In this document: in pieces, positions 27,488 through 36,821 of the stretch | Position numbering within the stretch: the stretch's first letter is position 1 | Layout: each line of letters starts with the position of its first letter | Program-made: the position numbers and the translations under genes | Assembly: GCF_002154225.1 (NCBI RefSeq) | Contig: NZ_MTSE01000001.1 | Location: 124,001 to 188,000, forward strand | DNA: 64,000 nt | Direction of reading: 5' to 3' | From: Hymenobacter crusticola | GTDB taxonomy: Bacteria > Bacteroidota > Bacteroidia > Cytophagales > Hymenobacteraceae | The notes under the pieces: generated by a model | Databases searched by the model: none | What the model was told of the DNA's origin: nothing | What the model saw: the letters and a program-made list of their open reading frames with translations, nothing else

Positions 27488-29416
27488 ATGATGAAAAGAC
27501 ATACAAAAACCTGGCTGGCGGCGCTATTTACGCTAGCAGGCCTAGGCCTTTCGGCTTGCAAAGATTACCTGAACGAGGAGCTCGTTTCGACGCTTACCTA
27601 CGACTACTACAACACCGAGCAAGGCTTACAAGACCTCGTAAAATCAGCTTACGAACCCACTCGGGCCAAGTTTGAGGGCGAGCAGGGCTACACGCTGTTC
27701 AACTTCGGCACCGACGAATTCACGCACGGCGACCAAGTCAACTTCGTGTACTACAACACCTACGACGCCCGCCTGAACCCAAACAACGGCATCGACAACT
27801 TCGAGAATGACTTCTGGTCGCGGTGCTACCAGGGCATTAACCGCTGCAACACCGGCCTGGAGCTCATTCCGAAAATAGCCGGCACGACCACCCTAGCCAC
27901 GGACGTGCAAAAAACGCAGCGCATGGCGGAGCTGCGCTTCCTACGTGGGCTTTATTACTTTCAGTTGGTGCAACAGTTCGGCGCTATTCCACTGGTGCTG
28001 AAGTCGAGTGAAGGCGTGCAGCTGGAGTTTCCGCGCACCGACGTACCAACCATCTACCGCACGATCGTCTCCGACTTACGTTTTGCCGCCGCTAACCTAA
28101 CGCCGACCAACACTGAGTTTGGCCGGGCTACACGCGGCGCGGCCCAGCACTTTTTAGCGAAAGTGTACCTCACTCGTGGTAGCGCCGTGACCGACGTACG
28201 CGGCCAGCAGCCTACCGACATAGACAGTGCCGCTTACTATGCTGACCAAGTGATTAACGCGGGTACGTTTCAGCTGGAAACCGACTTCGGCAAGCTCTGG
28301 GACATCAGCAACTACAGCAACAGCCGCGCCGCGCAGACCAGCAAGGAAATCATCTTTGCCTCGCAGTTCAACAACGTGCTAACCCTAGCTGGCTCGCTCG
28401 GCAACACCATGCACCTGTACTACTCGATTCAGTACGACGTGAACGTGCCCGGCATGACCCGCGACGTAGCCGGTGGCCGTCCTTATCGCCGCTTGATGCC
28501 CACGAACTACGCCATGGACATCTTCGACCGGAAGAACGACTCGCGCTTCTACAAGAGCATCAAAACGGCGTACTACTCCAATACGGCCTCCAGCATTCCG
28601 AAGTGGACCGCTGCCGATGCTCCAACGCCCGCGCAGGTTGGTCAGCCCAAGTTCGCTATTGGTGACACAGCGATGTACATCATCGTGAACACGCCCCAGA
28701 CGGCTTTGACGAATGCTCAGATTACTAAGTCGCGCTATTTGATTGCGGCGCGCTACTACCGTACGGCTTCGGGGGCGCTGGCTTCTTACTACTCGCCTAC
28801 CGGCGACGTAGGCGTACGTAGCCGTTTCCCCTCGCTCGTCAAGTTCCTCGACCCATTCCGGGCGAACGTGAACGAAACCCGCGGCACGCGTGATGGTATC
28901 CTAGCTCGCCTAGGTGAAACCTACCTGATTGCAGCCGAAGCCTACGGCCGCAAAGGCGACTACGCCAAGGCCGTGACGTACATCAACACCCTGCGCCAAC
29001 GCGCGGCCTACAAAGCTGGGGAGGCCAAACCTTCGCAGTTCTGGAAAGTGGAAGGCGGCAACAAGAACGACGCCGGCAGCACCTACCCAGCCTTGCAGAT
29101 AACCACGGCCAAGTTCAGCACCAACGACCCGGCCGAGATGTATCCAGCGTCGGTAAGCTCTGAAAAGGACCGCTTCATCCACTTCATCCTGAACGAGCGC
29201 ACCCGCGAGCTACTCGGGGAGCTGTACCGCTGGGAAGACCTAGTGCGCACCGAAACCGTGCTGCTTCGCGCGCCTTACCACAACCCCGATGCGAAGAACA
29301 TCCAGCCGTTTCACAAGCTACGGCCTATTCCGCAGCAGCACTTGGAGCGCGTATTCCGGGATGGTAAGCCCTTAACCTCTGACGAACGCCAAGCCGAGCA
29401 GAACCCCGGCTACTAG
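27488..29416 (+). CDS. SusD/RagB-family glycan-binding lipoprotein (first pair)
   Basis: A 642-residue protein with a lipoprotein signal (LAALFTLAGLGLSACKDYL, lipobox Cys at about residue 23). SusD features are the TPR-like helical segments (MAELRFLRGLYYFQLVQQFG), the domain entry YNTEQGLQDLVKSAYEP, and C-terminal FILNERTRELLGELYRWEDL followed by LRPIPQQHLERVF and NPGY. SusD lids bind the glycan at the cell surface and close over SusC. It follows its susC by 31 bp and ends at a terminator, so the pair is one transcription unit. At 642 residues it is longer than many SusD proteins. Confidence 0.93.
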   Translation: MMKRHTKTWLAALFTLAGLGLSACKDYLNEELVSTLTYDYYNTEQGLQDLVKSAYEPTRAKFEGEQGYTLFNFGTDEFTHGDQVNFVYYNTYDARLNPNNGIDNFENDFWSRCYQGINRCNTGLELIPKIAGTTTLATDVQKTQRMAELRFLRGLYYFQLVQQFGAIPLVLKSSEGVQLEFPRTDVPTIYRTIVSDLRFAAANLTPTNTEFGRATRGAAQHFLAKVYLTRGSAVTDVRGQQPTDIDSAAYYADQVINAGTFQLETDFGKLWDISNYSNSRAAQTSKEIIFASQFNNVLTLAGSLGNTMHLYYSIQYDVNVPGMTRDVAGGRPYRRLMPTNYAMDIFDRKNDSRFYKSIKTAYYSNTASSIPKWTAADAPTPAQVGQPKFAIGDTAMYIIVNTPQTALTNAQITKSRYLIAARYYRTASGALASYYSPTGDVGVRSRFPSLVKFLDPFRANVNETRGTRDGILARLGETYLIAAEAYGRKGDYAKAVTYINTLRQRAAYKAGEAKPSQFWKVEGGNKNDAGSTYPALQITTAKFSTNDPAEMYPASVSSEKDRFIHFILNERTRELLGELYRWEDLVRTETVLLRAPYHNPDAKNIQPFHKLRPIPQQHLERVFRDGKPLTSDERQAEQNPGY

Positions 29417-29442
29417 GCAATTAGCTAGTATTATTTTGCAAT

Positions 29443-29480
29443 AAAAGGCTGAGCTACGAAAAGTGGCTCAGCCTTTTTTG
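29443..29480 (+). terminator. Intrinsic terminator after first susD
   Basis: Arms AAAAGGCTGAGC (29443-29454) and GCTCAGCCTTTT (29466-29477) pair perfectly, and the downstream arm runs into a T-run (TTTTTT). Confidence 0.88.
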
Positions 29481-29845
29481 TATGTCTATACTCGATGGTC
29501 TTTCGCCCCAAATACTAGCTAGCCAGCGCCCATCTATATAGCTAAGCTAATATTATTAAGAAGGCAGGAGGGTGCGGGAAGGCCCTGGGATGTGTCCTAT
29601 CTTATATTTAATAAATTATTAAACGATTTAGTACTTAACTTCCTTTCTGCCAATGCACACCTGCTCCGCTTATCTGCCTGACGCGGTGTCTATTTACCTT
29701 CCTGCTTCTTCCTTATATGATCTTTTGACTTGAGTGTTTTTTTAAGCTTCAGCTTGCAAACGTTTGCGAATATTCTGCAACATCATCCGAAAACGTTGGC
29801 ATTGTCCCACCACGAAATAAATAATTTAAAACACACTTTTTAGAT
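29481..29845. promoter_or_regulatory. Long AT-rich promoter region of second susCD
   Basis: A 365-base gene-free stretch. Its 5' half is AT-rich (29600-29640). The main feature is the palindrome at 29756-29767 (listed separately), followed by a half-site-like AAAACGTTGG at 29790. No exact Bacteroidota TAnnTTTG promoter element was found. Confidence 0.45.
29756..29767. promoter_or_regulatory. Perfect palindrome GCAAACGTTTGC, candidate GntR operator
   Basis: A perfect 12-base palindrome, extended by TT on the left and GAA on the right, 78 bases upstream of the second susC. It resembles LacI/GntR-type operators and matches the elements at 24285 and 43069. Confidence 0.55.
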
Positions 29846-32800
29846 ATGGAACAAACTGTACTTAATCTAACTCGGCCGACGGTGCTGGCAGCAACTTTTC
29901 TGCTGTCGGCTCAGGCTGTGTTAGCGCAAGCAGTTACCGGCAAAGTAACGGCTGCTGACTCGAAGGACGGCTTGCCTGGCGTGACCGTCGTGCTGAAAGG
30001 TACTACCGTTGGGGCCGGCACTGGTCCCGACGGCACCTTCACCCTAGACATACCCAATCGTACTGGCACGCTGGTGTTCTCGTTTGTGGGTTATCTCACG
30101 AAAGAAGTGCCGATCAACGGCAAATCTGAGATAAACGTCACCCTAGGTGCCGACACCAAAGCCTTGGACGAAGTAGTGGTAGTAGGCTACGGCACCCAAA
30201 AAGCGGGCAACGTAACCGGTGCCATTACTGGCGTAACAGCCAAGGAAATAGAGGAGCGCCCCGTAAACCGCATTGAGAATGCTCTTGCAGGCCAAATGCC
30301 GGGCGTGTACGTGCAAACGCAATCGGGTGAGCCTGGCCAGGACCTCCAGATCCGGGTGCGGGGCACAGGCTCCATCAACGCCTCCAACGAGCCGCTGTAC
30401 GTGGTAGATGGTGTGCCCGTGGATAACCTGCGCGGCATCAACCCCACCGACGTTGCTAACATTGAGGTACTAAAAGATGCTGCCTCTGCGGCTATCTATG
30501 GTTCGCGCGGTTCCAACGGCGTTGTTATCGTGACGACCAAGCGTGGCAAGAAAGGCAAAGCCAAATTGCAGTTCTCCGGCTTTACCGGTTTGCAAACAGT
30601 AGAGCGGCGCATCGATGTGATGTCACCGGAGCAGTGGATTCAGCAGCGCAAGGAAGGCATCGACGAGGCGTGGGTAAACCGCGGCAAAGGCACGGGGGTC
30701 AACAAGCCCTACAAAGCCTCTGACCCCATGAGCTACCGGGCCTCAGAGCTAGGTACCACGCTGAGCAACCCTAATACCACCTACATGTATGACCCGCTAT
30801 GGCAGTACGGGTCCGACAGCCTAGCCTACATTGACTGGCAAAAGGAGGCGTTGCGGAAAGCTATCATCCAGCAGTACCAGGTAGGAGTTTCGGGTGGAAC
30901 CGACGACTTCAACTACAACGTGAATGCCTCTTATCTCGATCAGAAGGGCATCTTCGTCGGCACGGGCATCCAGCGGGCTACCATGCGCGCCAACTTCGAC
31001 GCCAAGATTCGGAAAGGCGTTAAGCTGACCATGACGCTGGCCCCTTCCATGGAATGGTCGGGCCTAGGCCGGGTAGATGGCAAGGACAACCAAGCCATGA
31101 ATGCCATTCAGATGCCGCCAGTTGCGCCTCTGAAGGCTGGCATCTTGGTTGGTGCCCAACCCTACAACCCGTATGCTTGGTCGGGCCGTTACGTTAGCCC
31201 CATCGCCGTGATGGAGCGCAGCCAGGTGGATGGCACACGCACCCGCCTGAACGCCAACATGGGTCTGAACATCGACCTCGTGAAGAACCTACAGCTCCAG
31301 CTGCTAGGCGCGATGGACAACAACTACTACCTCGATCAGCAGTACTACCCCACCAACAGCATTCGGGACTGGGCTAGCTATGCACCGGGGGCAGGCAGCA
31401 CCTCTAGTGTCAACCAGACGTTCGGTACGCGCTATCTTTTCCAAGGCGTTTTCAACTACGCTAGAAAGTTTGGCGATCATAACATTAACGCCATCCTAGG
31501 TTACTCCGTCGAACAGACGCAGGAAAAGCGGTCTGCACAGCAAAACAACAAGCTCCCAAACGACTGGACTTACTTGTTTGACTTTGCTAACTCCAACGTA
31601 ACCCGCTCCAACGTTACGGCTCCTAACAAGACGGTTTTGCTCTCGTACTTTGGCCGCGTTCAGTACGACTACAAAGAGAAATATCTGTTTGCAGCCAGCC
31701 TACGGCGTGATGGCTCATCGAAGTTCGGTCGGGACCGGCAGTTTGGTTACTTCCCCGCCTTCTCGGCAGGCTGGCGTGTATCGGGTGAGAACTTCATGCA
31801 AGGGGTGACCTTTATCTCCGACCTGAAACTGCGCGGCAGCTGGGGTGTGACGGGTAATAACCGCATCGGTGACAATGCTCAATACTCAACCCTAACGCCT
31901 AGCAACTACCCCCTAGGCATCACAGGCGCGCCCGTAAATGGCTATGCTCCTGGCAACTTCCCCAACCCTCTCCTCGGGTGGGAACAGACGAAAAGCTTCA
32001 ACGTGGGCTTCGACTTCAGTGTGCTGAATGGTCGCATTCAGGTAACAGCTGATGCCTACGATAAGAAGACTACCGACTTGCTTTACACGGTGCCCGTATT
32101 GGCCATCACAGGCTTCAGCAACAGCCTTCAGAACCTAGGTGACCTTCGCAACCAAGGCGTTGAGCTTGGTTTGAACACGCAAAACCTGGTCGGACGCCTT
32201 AAGTGGAGCACCTCGTTCAATGCTTCCTATAACCGAAACAAGGTACTACGACTCGGTATCGACAACACGCCGGTTCCAGCAGGTTTCCAAAGCCAGACCC
32301 AAATCCTTCAGGTAGGTCAGCCCTTGTATTCCTTCCTGCTTTATGATGCAATCGGAGTGTACAAAACGCAAGCTGAGATTGACGACCCGACTATTCCGAA
32401 AATGTCTACCAGCAAAGTGGGCGACAGCCGGTACCGGGACGTGAACGGCGACGGAGTTATTACCAGCGACGACCGTACGTTGATGGGCAACCCACAGCCG
32501 AAATTCATCTTCGGTATCACCAACAACTTCACCTTCGGAAACTTCGATCTGAATATCCTGACCAACGCGCAGGCCGGTGGTCAAGTATATTCCTTGATCG
32601 GTCGCTCTATCGATACGGGCGGTATGGGCTACCTCTACAACAAGCTCGCGAAATGGGAGCACCGCTGGAAGTCGGAAGAGGACCCCGGCGACGGTATGAC
32701 GCCTGGCCTTACTTCCTCAGGAGCTTACTACAACACGCGCTGGCTGTATAGCTCCAACTACATCCGTATCAAGAATATCCAGCTGGGCTACAATCTGCCT

Positions 32801-32971
32801 AGAGCAGGTTTCTATGATCGGGCCCGCGTGTACTTGTCGGTAGAGAATGCCTACATCTGGCACAACTATACGGGTGGCTTTACGCCTGAGGCAGTGAACA
32901 CTGACGGCGGTGACTATGGTGGGTATCCGCAGGCGCGTACCTACACCATTGGCTTCAACCTGACCCTGTGA
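29846..32971 (+). CDS. SusC/RagA-family TonB-linked outer-membrane transporter (second pair)
   Basis: A 1041-residue protein with a signal peptide ending AVLAQ, then the carboxypeptidase-regulatory-like domain (AVTGKVTAADSKDGLPGVTV to SFVGYLTKEVPI), DEVVVVGYGTQKAGNVTGAI, a plug domain (NALAGQMPGVYVQTQSGEPG, EPLYVVDGVPVDN, IEVLKDAASAAIYGSRGSNG) and a long barrel ending in aromatic-rich YTIGFNLTL. The first 120 residues are very similar to the other SusC of this locus, but the plug and barrel diverge, which suggests a different oligosaccharide. Its susD starts 33 bases downstream. Confidence 0.95.
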   Translation: MEQTVLNLTRPTVLAATFLLSAQAVLAQAVTGKVTAADSKDGLPGVTVVLKGTTVGAGTGPDGTFTLDIPNRTGTLVFSFVGYLTKEVPINGKSEINVTLGADTKALDEVVVVGYGTQKAGNVTGAITGVTAKEIEERPVNRIENALAGQMPGVYVQTQSGEPGQDLQIRVRGTGSINASNEPLYVVDGVPVDNLRGINPTDVANIEVLKDAASAAIYGSRGSNGVVIVTTKRGKKGKAKLQFSGFTGLQTVERRIDVMSPEQWIQQRKEGIDEAWVNRGKGTGVNKPYKASDPMSYRASELGTTLSNPNTTYMYDPLWQYGSDSLAYIDWQKEALRKAIIQQYQVGVSGGTDDFNYNVNASYLDQKGIFVGTGIQRATMRANFDAKIRKGVKLTMTLAPSMEWSGLGRVDGKDNQAMNAIQMPPVAPLKAGILVGAQPYNPYAWSGRYVSPIAVMERSQVDGTRTRLNANMGLNIDLVKNLQLQLLGAMDNNYYLDQQYYPTNSIRDWASYAPGAGSTSSVNQTFGTRYLFQGVFNYARKFGDHNINAILGYSVEQTQEKRSAQQNNKLPNDWTYLFDFANSNVTRSNVTAPNKTVLLSYFGRVQYDYKEKYLFAASLRRDGSSKFGRDRQFGYFPAFSAGWRVSGENFMQGVTFISDLKLRGSWGVTGNNRIGDNAQYSTLTPSNYPLGITGAPVNGYAPGNFPNPLLGWEQTKSFNVGFDFSVLNGRIQVTADAYDKKTTDLLYTVPVLAITGFSNSLQNLGDLRNQGVELGLNTQNLVGRLKWSTSFNASYNRNKVLRLGIDNTPVPAGFQSQTQILQVGQPLYSFLLYDAIGVYKTQAEIDDPTIPKMSTSKVGDSRYRDVNGDGVITSDDRTLMGNPQPKFIFGITNNFTFGNFDLNILTNAQAGGQVYSLIGRSIDTGGMGYLYNKLAKWEHRWKSEEDPGDGMTPGLTSSGAYYNTRWLYSSNYIRIKNIQLGYNLPRAGFYDRARVYLSVENAYIWHNYTGGFTPEAVNTDGGDYGGYPQARTYTIGFNLTL

Positions 32972-33004
32972 GCCTCCGGCGCAACTTCCTAATTAGCACT
33001 CCCA

Positions 33005-34534
33005 ATGAAATCATTTAAGCTTCTCGCATACGCTGCCGTACTGGGCCTAGGCAGCTTACTTACTGCCTCTTGCAAAGAAGACATTCTCGATATTGATCCT
33101 GTTGCCAATAATACCAGCGACAGCTTCTACAAAGATGAAACAGATGTCAACCAAGGCGTAATTGCCATTTACAACGGCATCATGTCGTTGCCCGTAACCT
33201 CCAACTGGTACATGTCGGAAACCCGTTCCGACAATATTCAGATTGGTATTCTGGCCATACAGCGCGACTATAGCGACGTCAGCAACTTCGCAGCTAGCTC
33301 TCAGACCAGCCAGATTCAGTCTACCTGGACCGACCTGTTTCAGATCGTGTACCGGTCCAACATCCTGCTGGAGAAAATTCAACCTTTCTCGTTTACCCGC
33401 GTGAACCAGTTCAAGGCAGAAGCGCGCTTCTTGCGCGCCCTCGCTTATTTCGACGCCGTTCGTTACTGGGGTGCCCTTCCTATTGTCGATAAGGTGTATG
33501 GCGTCGAGGAAGCGAAGAAGGTTCCTCGTTCCCCAATTGCTGACGTCTACAAATTTATCGTCGACGACCTCTCTTTCGCCGCGGACAACCTGCCAGAAAC
33601 TTATGCCGCCGCCGAAAGAGGACGCGCTACCAAGTGGGCCGCCAAGGCGCTGCTGGGCAAGGTATATCTGACCATGTATGGCTATCCGCTGAAAGACGCC
33701 TCTGCCCTGCCCAAAGCCAAGCAACAGCTAGCTGATGTGTACGCCCGAGAAGGTTCCGCCGGCGCTATTGCTCCTATCTACGGCGACTTGTTCAAGACAA
33801 TCAACGACAATAAGTACAGTGTTTTTGAGGTGCAGTACGTGTCTGGCGGTACCCTAGGTAGCCCCATTCCTTTTGAACAAGGCAACAACTTCCCCGCCTT
33901 CTGGTCGCCGTACGCCGCCGCCGGCAACGACGTGCTAGTTAGCCCCGATCTGATGGGAGCCGGGTGGCCGAAGCGCGATGCCCGCAAAGCCGCTACCTAC
34001 GATTCCGTGATTGTAAACCCTACGACGGGTGCTCGAACAGGTCGTCCGCAGTTCACTAAGTTCCTGGAAAAAGGCACAACAGCCCCGACGAACAACCGCG
34101 ACTACTCCAATAACTTTCCAATCATTCGCTTCGAGGACGTGGTCCTGATGTATGCGGAAGTACTCAATGAAGAAGTGGGCGCTGGAGCCCCAGCTCCGGC
34201 TATGGCCTTGACCCTTCTGAACCGCATTCACACCCGTGCTGGCGTGAATGGTGCGACGCCACCATCGGCCCCGTTGCCAGCCCTAGGTCCGATGAACAAG
34301 GAAGCATTCCAAGCTGCTATGTTGCAGGAGCGCCGCTGGGAGTTTGCCGCCGAGGGCCAGCGTTGGTTCGACCTCGTCCGCACTGGTCGTGCGCTGGAGA
34401 CTATTCAGAACATCAAGGCACTCGAGGGCATTTCTATCAGAAAGCTGGATGAACATGATCTGCTCTTCCCCATTCCGTTGCAAGAGCTACGCATCAATCC
34501 AGGCTTCTGGGAACAGAACCCTGGCTATAACTAA
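33005..34534 (+). CDS. SusD/RagB-family glycan-binding lipoprotein (second pair)
   Basis: A 509-residue lipoprotein (signal AVLGLGSLLTASCKEDIL, lipobox Cys at about residue 23). SusD features are SDSFYKDETDVNQGVIAIYN, FKAEARFLRALAYFDAVRYW, ERRWEFAAEGQRWFDLVRTG and the end LFPIPLQELRINPGFWEQNP. It would be the surface glycan-binding lid for the SusC just upstream. The two SusD proteins in the window differ in length and sequence, supporting two separate uptake systems. A palindromic terminator follows the stop by 15 bases. Confidence 0.95.
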   Translation: MKSFKLLAYAAVLGLGSLLTASCKEDILDIDPVANNTSDSFYKDETDVNQGVIAIYNGIMSLPVTSNWYMSETRSDNIQIGILAIQRDYSDVSNFAASSQTSQIQSTWTDLFQIVYRSNILLEKIQPFSFTRVNQFKAEARFLRALAYFDAVRYWGALPIVDKVYGVEEAKKVPRSPIADVYKFIVDDLSFAADNLPETYAAAERGRATKWAAKALLGKVYLTMYGYPLKDASALPKAKQQLADVYAREGSAGAIAPIYGDLFKTINDNKYSVFEVQYVSGGTLGSPIPFEQGNNFPAFWSPYAAAGNDVLVSPDLMGAGWPKRDARKAATYDSVIVNPTTGARTGRPQFTKFLEKGTTAPTNNRDYSNNFPIIRFEDVVLMYAEVLNEEVGAGAPAPAMALTLLNRIHTRAGVNGATPPSAPLPALGPMNKEAFQAAMLQERRWEFAAEGQRWFDLVRTGRALETIQNIKALEGISIRKLDEHDLLFPIPLQELRINPGFWEQNPGYN

Positions 34535-34549
34535 CAATTATTAAATCAA

Positions 34550-34585
34550 CAACGGACAGCTTCTAGAAGCTGTCCGTTGCTTTTA
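34550..34585 (+). terminator. Terminator after second susD
   Basis: Bases 34550-34579 form a perfect 30-base palindrome centred on TCTAGA, followed by CTTTTA. A sequence-related hairpin lies 93 bases further on. Confidence 0.78.
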
Positions 34586-34671
34586 GGGCATACTTATTTA
34601 ACCGCACGGCGCCAAAGCCTTAGGTAGTGAGCTTACAACATAAACCATAGCACAGCTTGCGCATGCCATTT

Positions 34672-34711
34672 AACGGGCAGTTCCAGGAACTGCCCGTTCG
34701 TTTTCTCTTTT
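34672..34711 (+). terminator. Hairpin in the GH28 leader, possible terminator or attenuator
   Basis: Bases 34672-34698 form a near-perfect palindrome (AACGGGCAG...CTGCCCGTT) followed by CGTTTTCTCTTTT. It lies just upstream of ATG 34726 and resembles the 34550 hairpin in sequence. It could be a second terminator of the susCD unit or an attenuator for GH28. Confidence 0.6.
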
Positions 34712-34725
34712 CAGCCATCCGATTC

Positions 34726-36135
34726 ATGTCTCTGCTTTTTTCCTTTTTGCTCTCCTTCCTCACCTGGCTCAGCACCTTCGCTCAGCCCACTGATGCGCCG
34801 GCTTGGATAAAACAAGTAGGCGCCAAAACCACCCCGGCCGTTAAGACTACCTTCCCAGTGGCCAAGTACAAGGCCGTCGGCGACGGCAAAACGCTGAACA
34901 CGAAAGCTATTCAGGAGGCCATTGACGCTGCTGCCAAAAAGGGAGGCGTCGTCACATTCGCCCCAGGCCAGTACGTCACTGGTTCGCTGTTCTTGAAAAA
35001 GGGCGTTACGCTTCAGCTCGACAAAGGCGTCACGCTCCTAGGCAGCCAAGACCTGAAAGACTATCCCGAAATACAGACCCGCGTAGCAGGAATCGAAATG
35101 AAGTGGCCCGCCGCCTTACTCAACGTCCTGGACCAGGACAATGTGGCTATTACTGGCCAAGGCACCGTCGATGGACAAGGGAAGGTATTCTGGGATTCCT
35201 ACTGGGCCTTGCGCAAACAGTACGAAGCCAAAGGCTTGCGCTGGATTGTAGACTATGATGCCAAGCGCCCCCGCACCCTGCTAGTGTCCAATGCCAGCAA
35301 CGTAACGTTAAAAGGCATTACCCTGCAGCGCTCCGGCTTCTGGACCGTGCACATCCTCTACTCCAAAAACGTGACGGCCGACGGGCTCACCATCCGTAAC
35401 AACATTGGCGGCCACGGACCTAGCACCGATGGCATCGATATCGACTCTAGCTCTTATGTGTTGGTGCAGAACTGCGACATTGACTGCAACGACGACAACT
35501 TCTGCCTGAAAGCGGGCCGCGACTGGGACGGCTTGCGCGTGAACCGCCCCACCGAATACGTGGTTATCCGCGACTGTGTGGCGGGAGCCGGTGCCGGCCT
35601 TCTGACCTGCGGCAGCGAAACCTCAGGCGGTATTCGCCACGTCTTCGCTCATAACCTCAAAGCCAAAGGTACCTCAGCCGGTTTGCGCATCAAGTCGGCG
35701 CTCACGCGTGGCGGCACTGTGGAGGACATTGCATTTGAAGATGTGGAAATGGACGGGGTCGGCTCAGCTGTAGCCATAGAAATGAACTGGAATCCTAGCT
35801 ACAGCTACTCGGAGCTACCCGCTGGCTACACCCAAGAGACGTTGCCTGCCCACTGGAAAGCCATGCTGATGAAAGTGGAGCCTGAGCGTGGCCTGCCTCA
35901 CTACCGCAACGTGCGCGTCGCACGCCTGAAAGTTCAAAATGCCAAAGCAGGTATTCGAGCAGCTGGGTTAGAGAACTCTATCCTTGAAAACTTTACTTTC
36001 GAAGACCTAGCTATAGCTGCTGCCAAAGCCGGTAGCATCAGCTATGCCAAGGATTGGACACTTAAGAATGTAAATATCAAAGCTGCTGACCAAGCGGCTT
36101 TAGAAGTCCAGAACAGCAAAGACATAAAACAATAG
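34726..36135 (+). CDS. GH28 polygalacturonase / rhamnogalacturonan hydrolase
   Basis: A 469-residue protein. ATG 34726 starts a signal peptide (MSLLFSFLLSFLTWLSTFAQ); the longer frame from 34657 would translate the upstream hairpin. It is a right-handed beta-helix (TKAIQEAIDAAAKKGGVV start). GH28 motifs are GPSTDGIDIDSS, CNDDNFCLKAG (catalytic Asp pair) and LRIKSALTRGG (RIK). The usual GHG motif is replaced by CGSETSGG, as seen in bacterial rhamnogalacturonan- or exo-type members. The enzyme hydrolyses alpha-galacturonosyl bonds of pectin. It is convergent with the lut genes over a large hairpin. Confidence 0.88.
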   Translation: MSLLFSFLLSFLTWLSTFAQPTDAPAWIKQVGAKTTPAVKTTFPVAKYKAVGDGKTLNTKAIQEAIDAAAKKGGVVTFAPGQYVTGSLFLKKGVTLQLDKGVTLLGSQDLKDYPEIQTRVAGIEMKWPAALLNVLDQDNVAITGQGTVDGQGKVFWDSYWALRKQYEAKGLRWIVDYDAKRPRTLLVSNASNVTLKGITLQRSGFWTVHILYSKNVTADGLTIRNNIGGHGPSTDGIDIDSSSYVLVQNCDIDCNDDNFCLKAGRDWDGLRVNRPTEYVVIRDCVAGAGAGLLTCGSETSGGIRHVFAHNLKAKGTSAGLRIKSALTRGGTVEDIAFEDVEMDGVGSAVAIEMNWNPSYSYSELPAGYTQETLPAHWKAMLMKVEPERGLPHYRNVRVARLKVQNAKAGIRAAGLENSILENFTFEDLAIAAAKAGSISYAKDWTLKNVNIKAADQAALEVQNSKDIKQ

Positions 36136-36139
36136 TGAC

Positions 36140-36209
36140 AAGCCTGTTAACCAAAAAAGGAGAAGCTGCTCTATAGTAGAGTAGCTTCTCCTTTTTGGTT
36201 AACAGGCTT
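36140..36209. terminator. Long bidirectional terminator hairpin between GH28 and lutC
   Basis: The arms AAGCCTGTTAACC...GGAGAAGC and GCTTCTCC...GGTTAACAGGCTT pair over about 30 bases with A- and T-tracts inside, between convergent genes. A smaller hairpin (arms 36207-36221 and 36234-36248, one mismatch) follows toward lutC. Confidence 0.8.
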
Positions 36210-36255
36210 ATGACTTCATCCTGTGCTTGTGTAGGATGAGGTCATAAGCTAAGGA

Positions 36256-36819
36256 CTACACCAACAGCACCGTGAGACTACGGGCACCATGGGCGCCAAT
36301 CACCAGTGATTGTTCAATGTCGGCCGTCTTGGATGGCCCGGCGAGGAAAATACCGTAGTCGCCCACCGAACCTAGCCTTGCATACGCTTGGTGCATGGTC
36401 GGCACAATCTGTTCATGGTCGAGCACCAGCACGAGGTGTTGCGTAATCATCGGTAAGGCGCGGTTCAGCATGTTCACTTCCGGCAGCCAGATTGTGCCGT
36501 TTTCTGCCACGCCGAACTCACCGCGCAGCACGGCTAGGTCGACGGCCGCTAACACTTCGATGGGTGTTTGAGAATCTACAGGAACATTCGACGCCATCAT
36601 CGTGGAGGCAATACGATAGTCGGTTGGAAAGAGCTCCTGCACCACTACCTCCAAGTGGGTGACGCCACGAATAGGTACTACCTTACCGCCAATACCTTCC
36701 AGAATCGTGATAAACTTCTCCAGCGAGCCGTCGCCAGTGAAGGCAGGTACATCGGGCAACGGTACTTCTTCTGGCTGATTAGCCTTCACCGCAGCCATTA
36801 TTTTTTCGCGCGAACTCAT
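36256..36819 (-). CDS. lutC: LutC-type lactate utilisation protein (LUD domain)
   Basis: A 187-residue LUD-domain protein. ATG 36819 (MSSREKIMAAVKANQ) is chosen; it follows the lutB stop by 2 bases, indicating coupling. Features are AVLRGEFGVAENGTIWLPE, MITQHLVLVLDHEQIVPTM and the C-terminal FLAGPSKTADIEQSLVIGAHGARSLTV, listed as separate stretches of the LutC family. LutC is a component of the LutABC iron-sulfur complex that oxidises L-lactate to pyruvate. Here it closes the operon downstream of rhamnose genes whose pathway ends in lactate. Confidence 0.88.
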   Translation of the reverse strand: MSSREKIMAAVKANQPEEVPLPDVPAFTGDGSLEKFITILEGIGGKVVPIRGVTHLEVVVQELFPTDYRIASTMMASNVPVDSQTPIEVLAAVDLAVLRGEFGVAENGTIWLPEVNMLNRALPMITQHLVLVLDHEQIVPTMHQAYARLGSVGDYGIFLAGPSKTADIEQSLVIGAHGARSLTVLLV

Positions 36820-36821
36820 AC

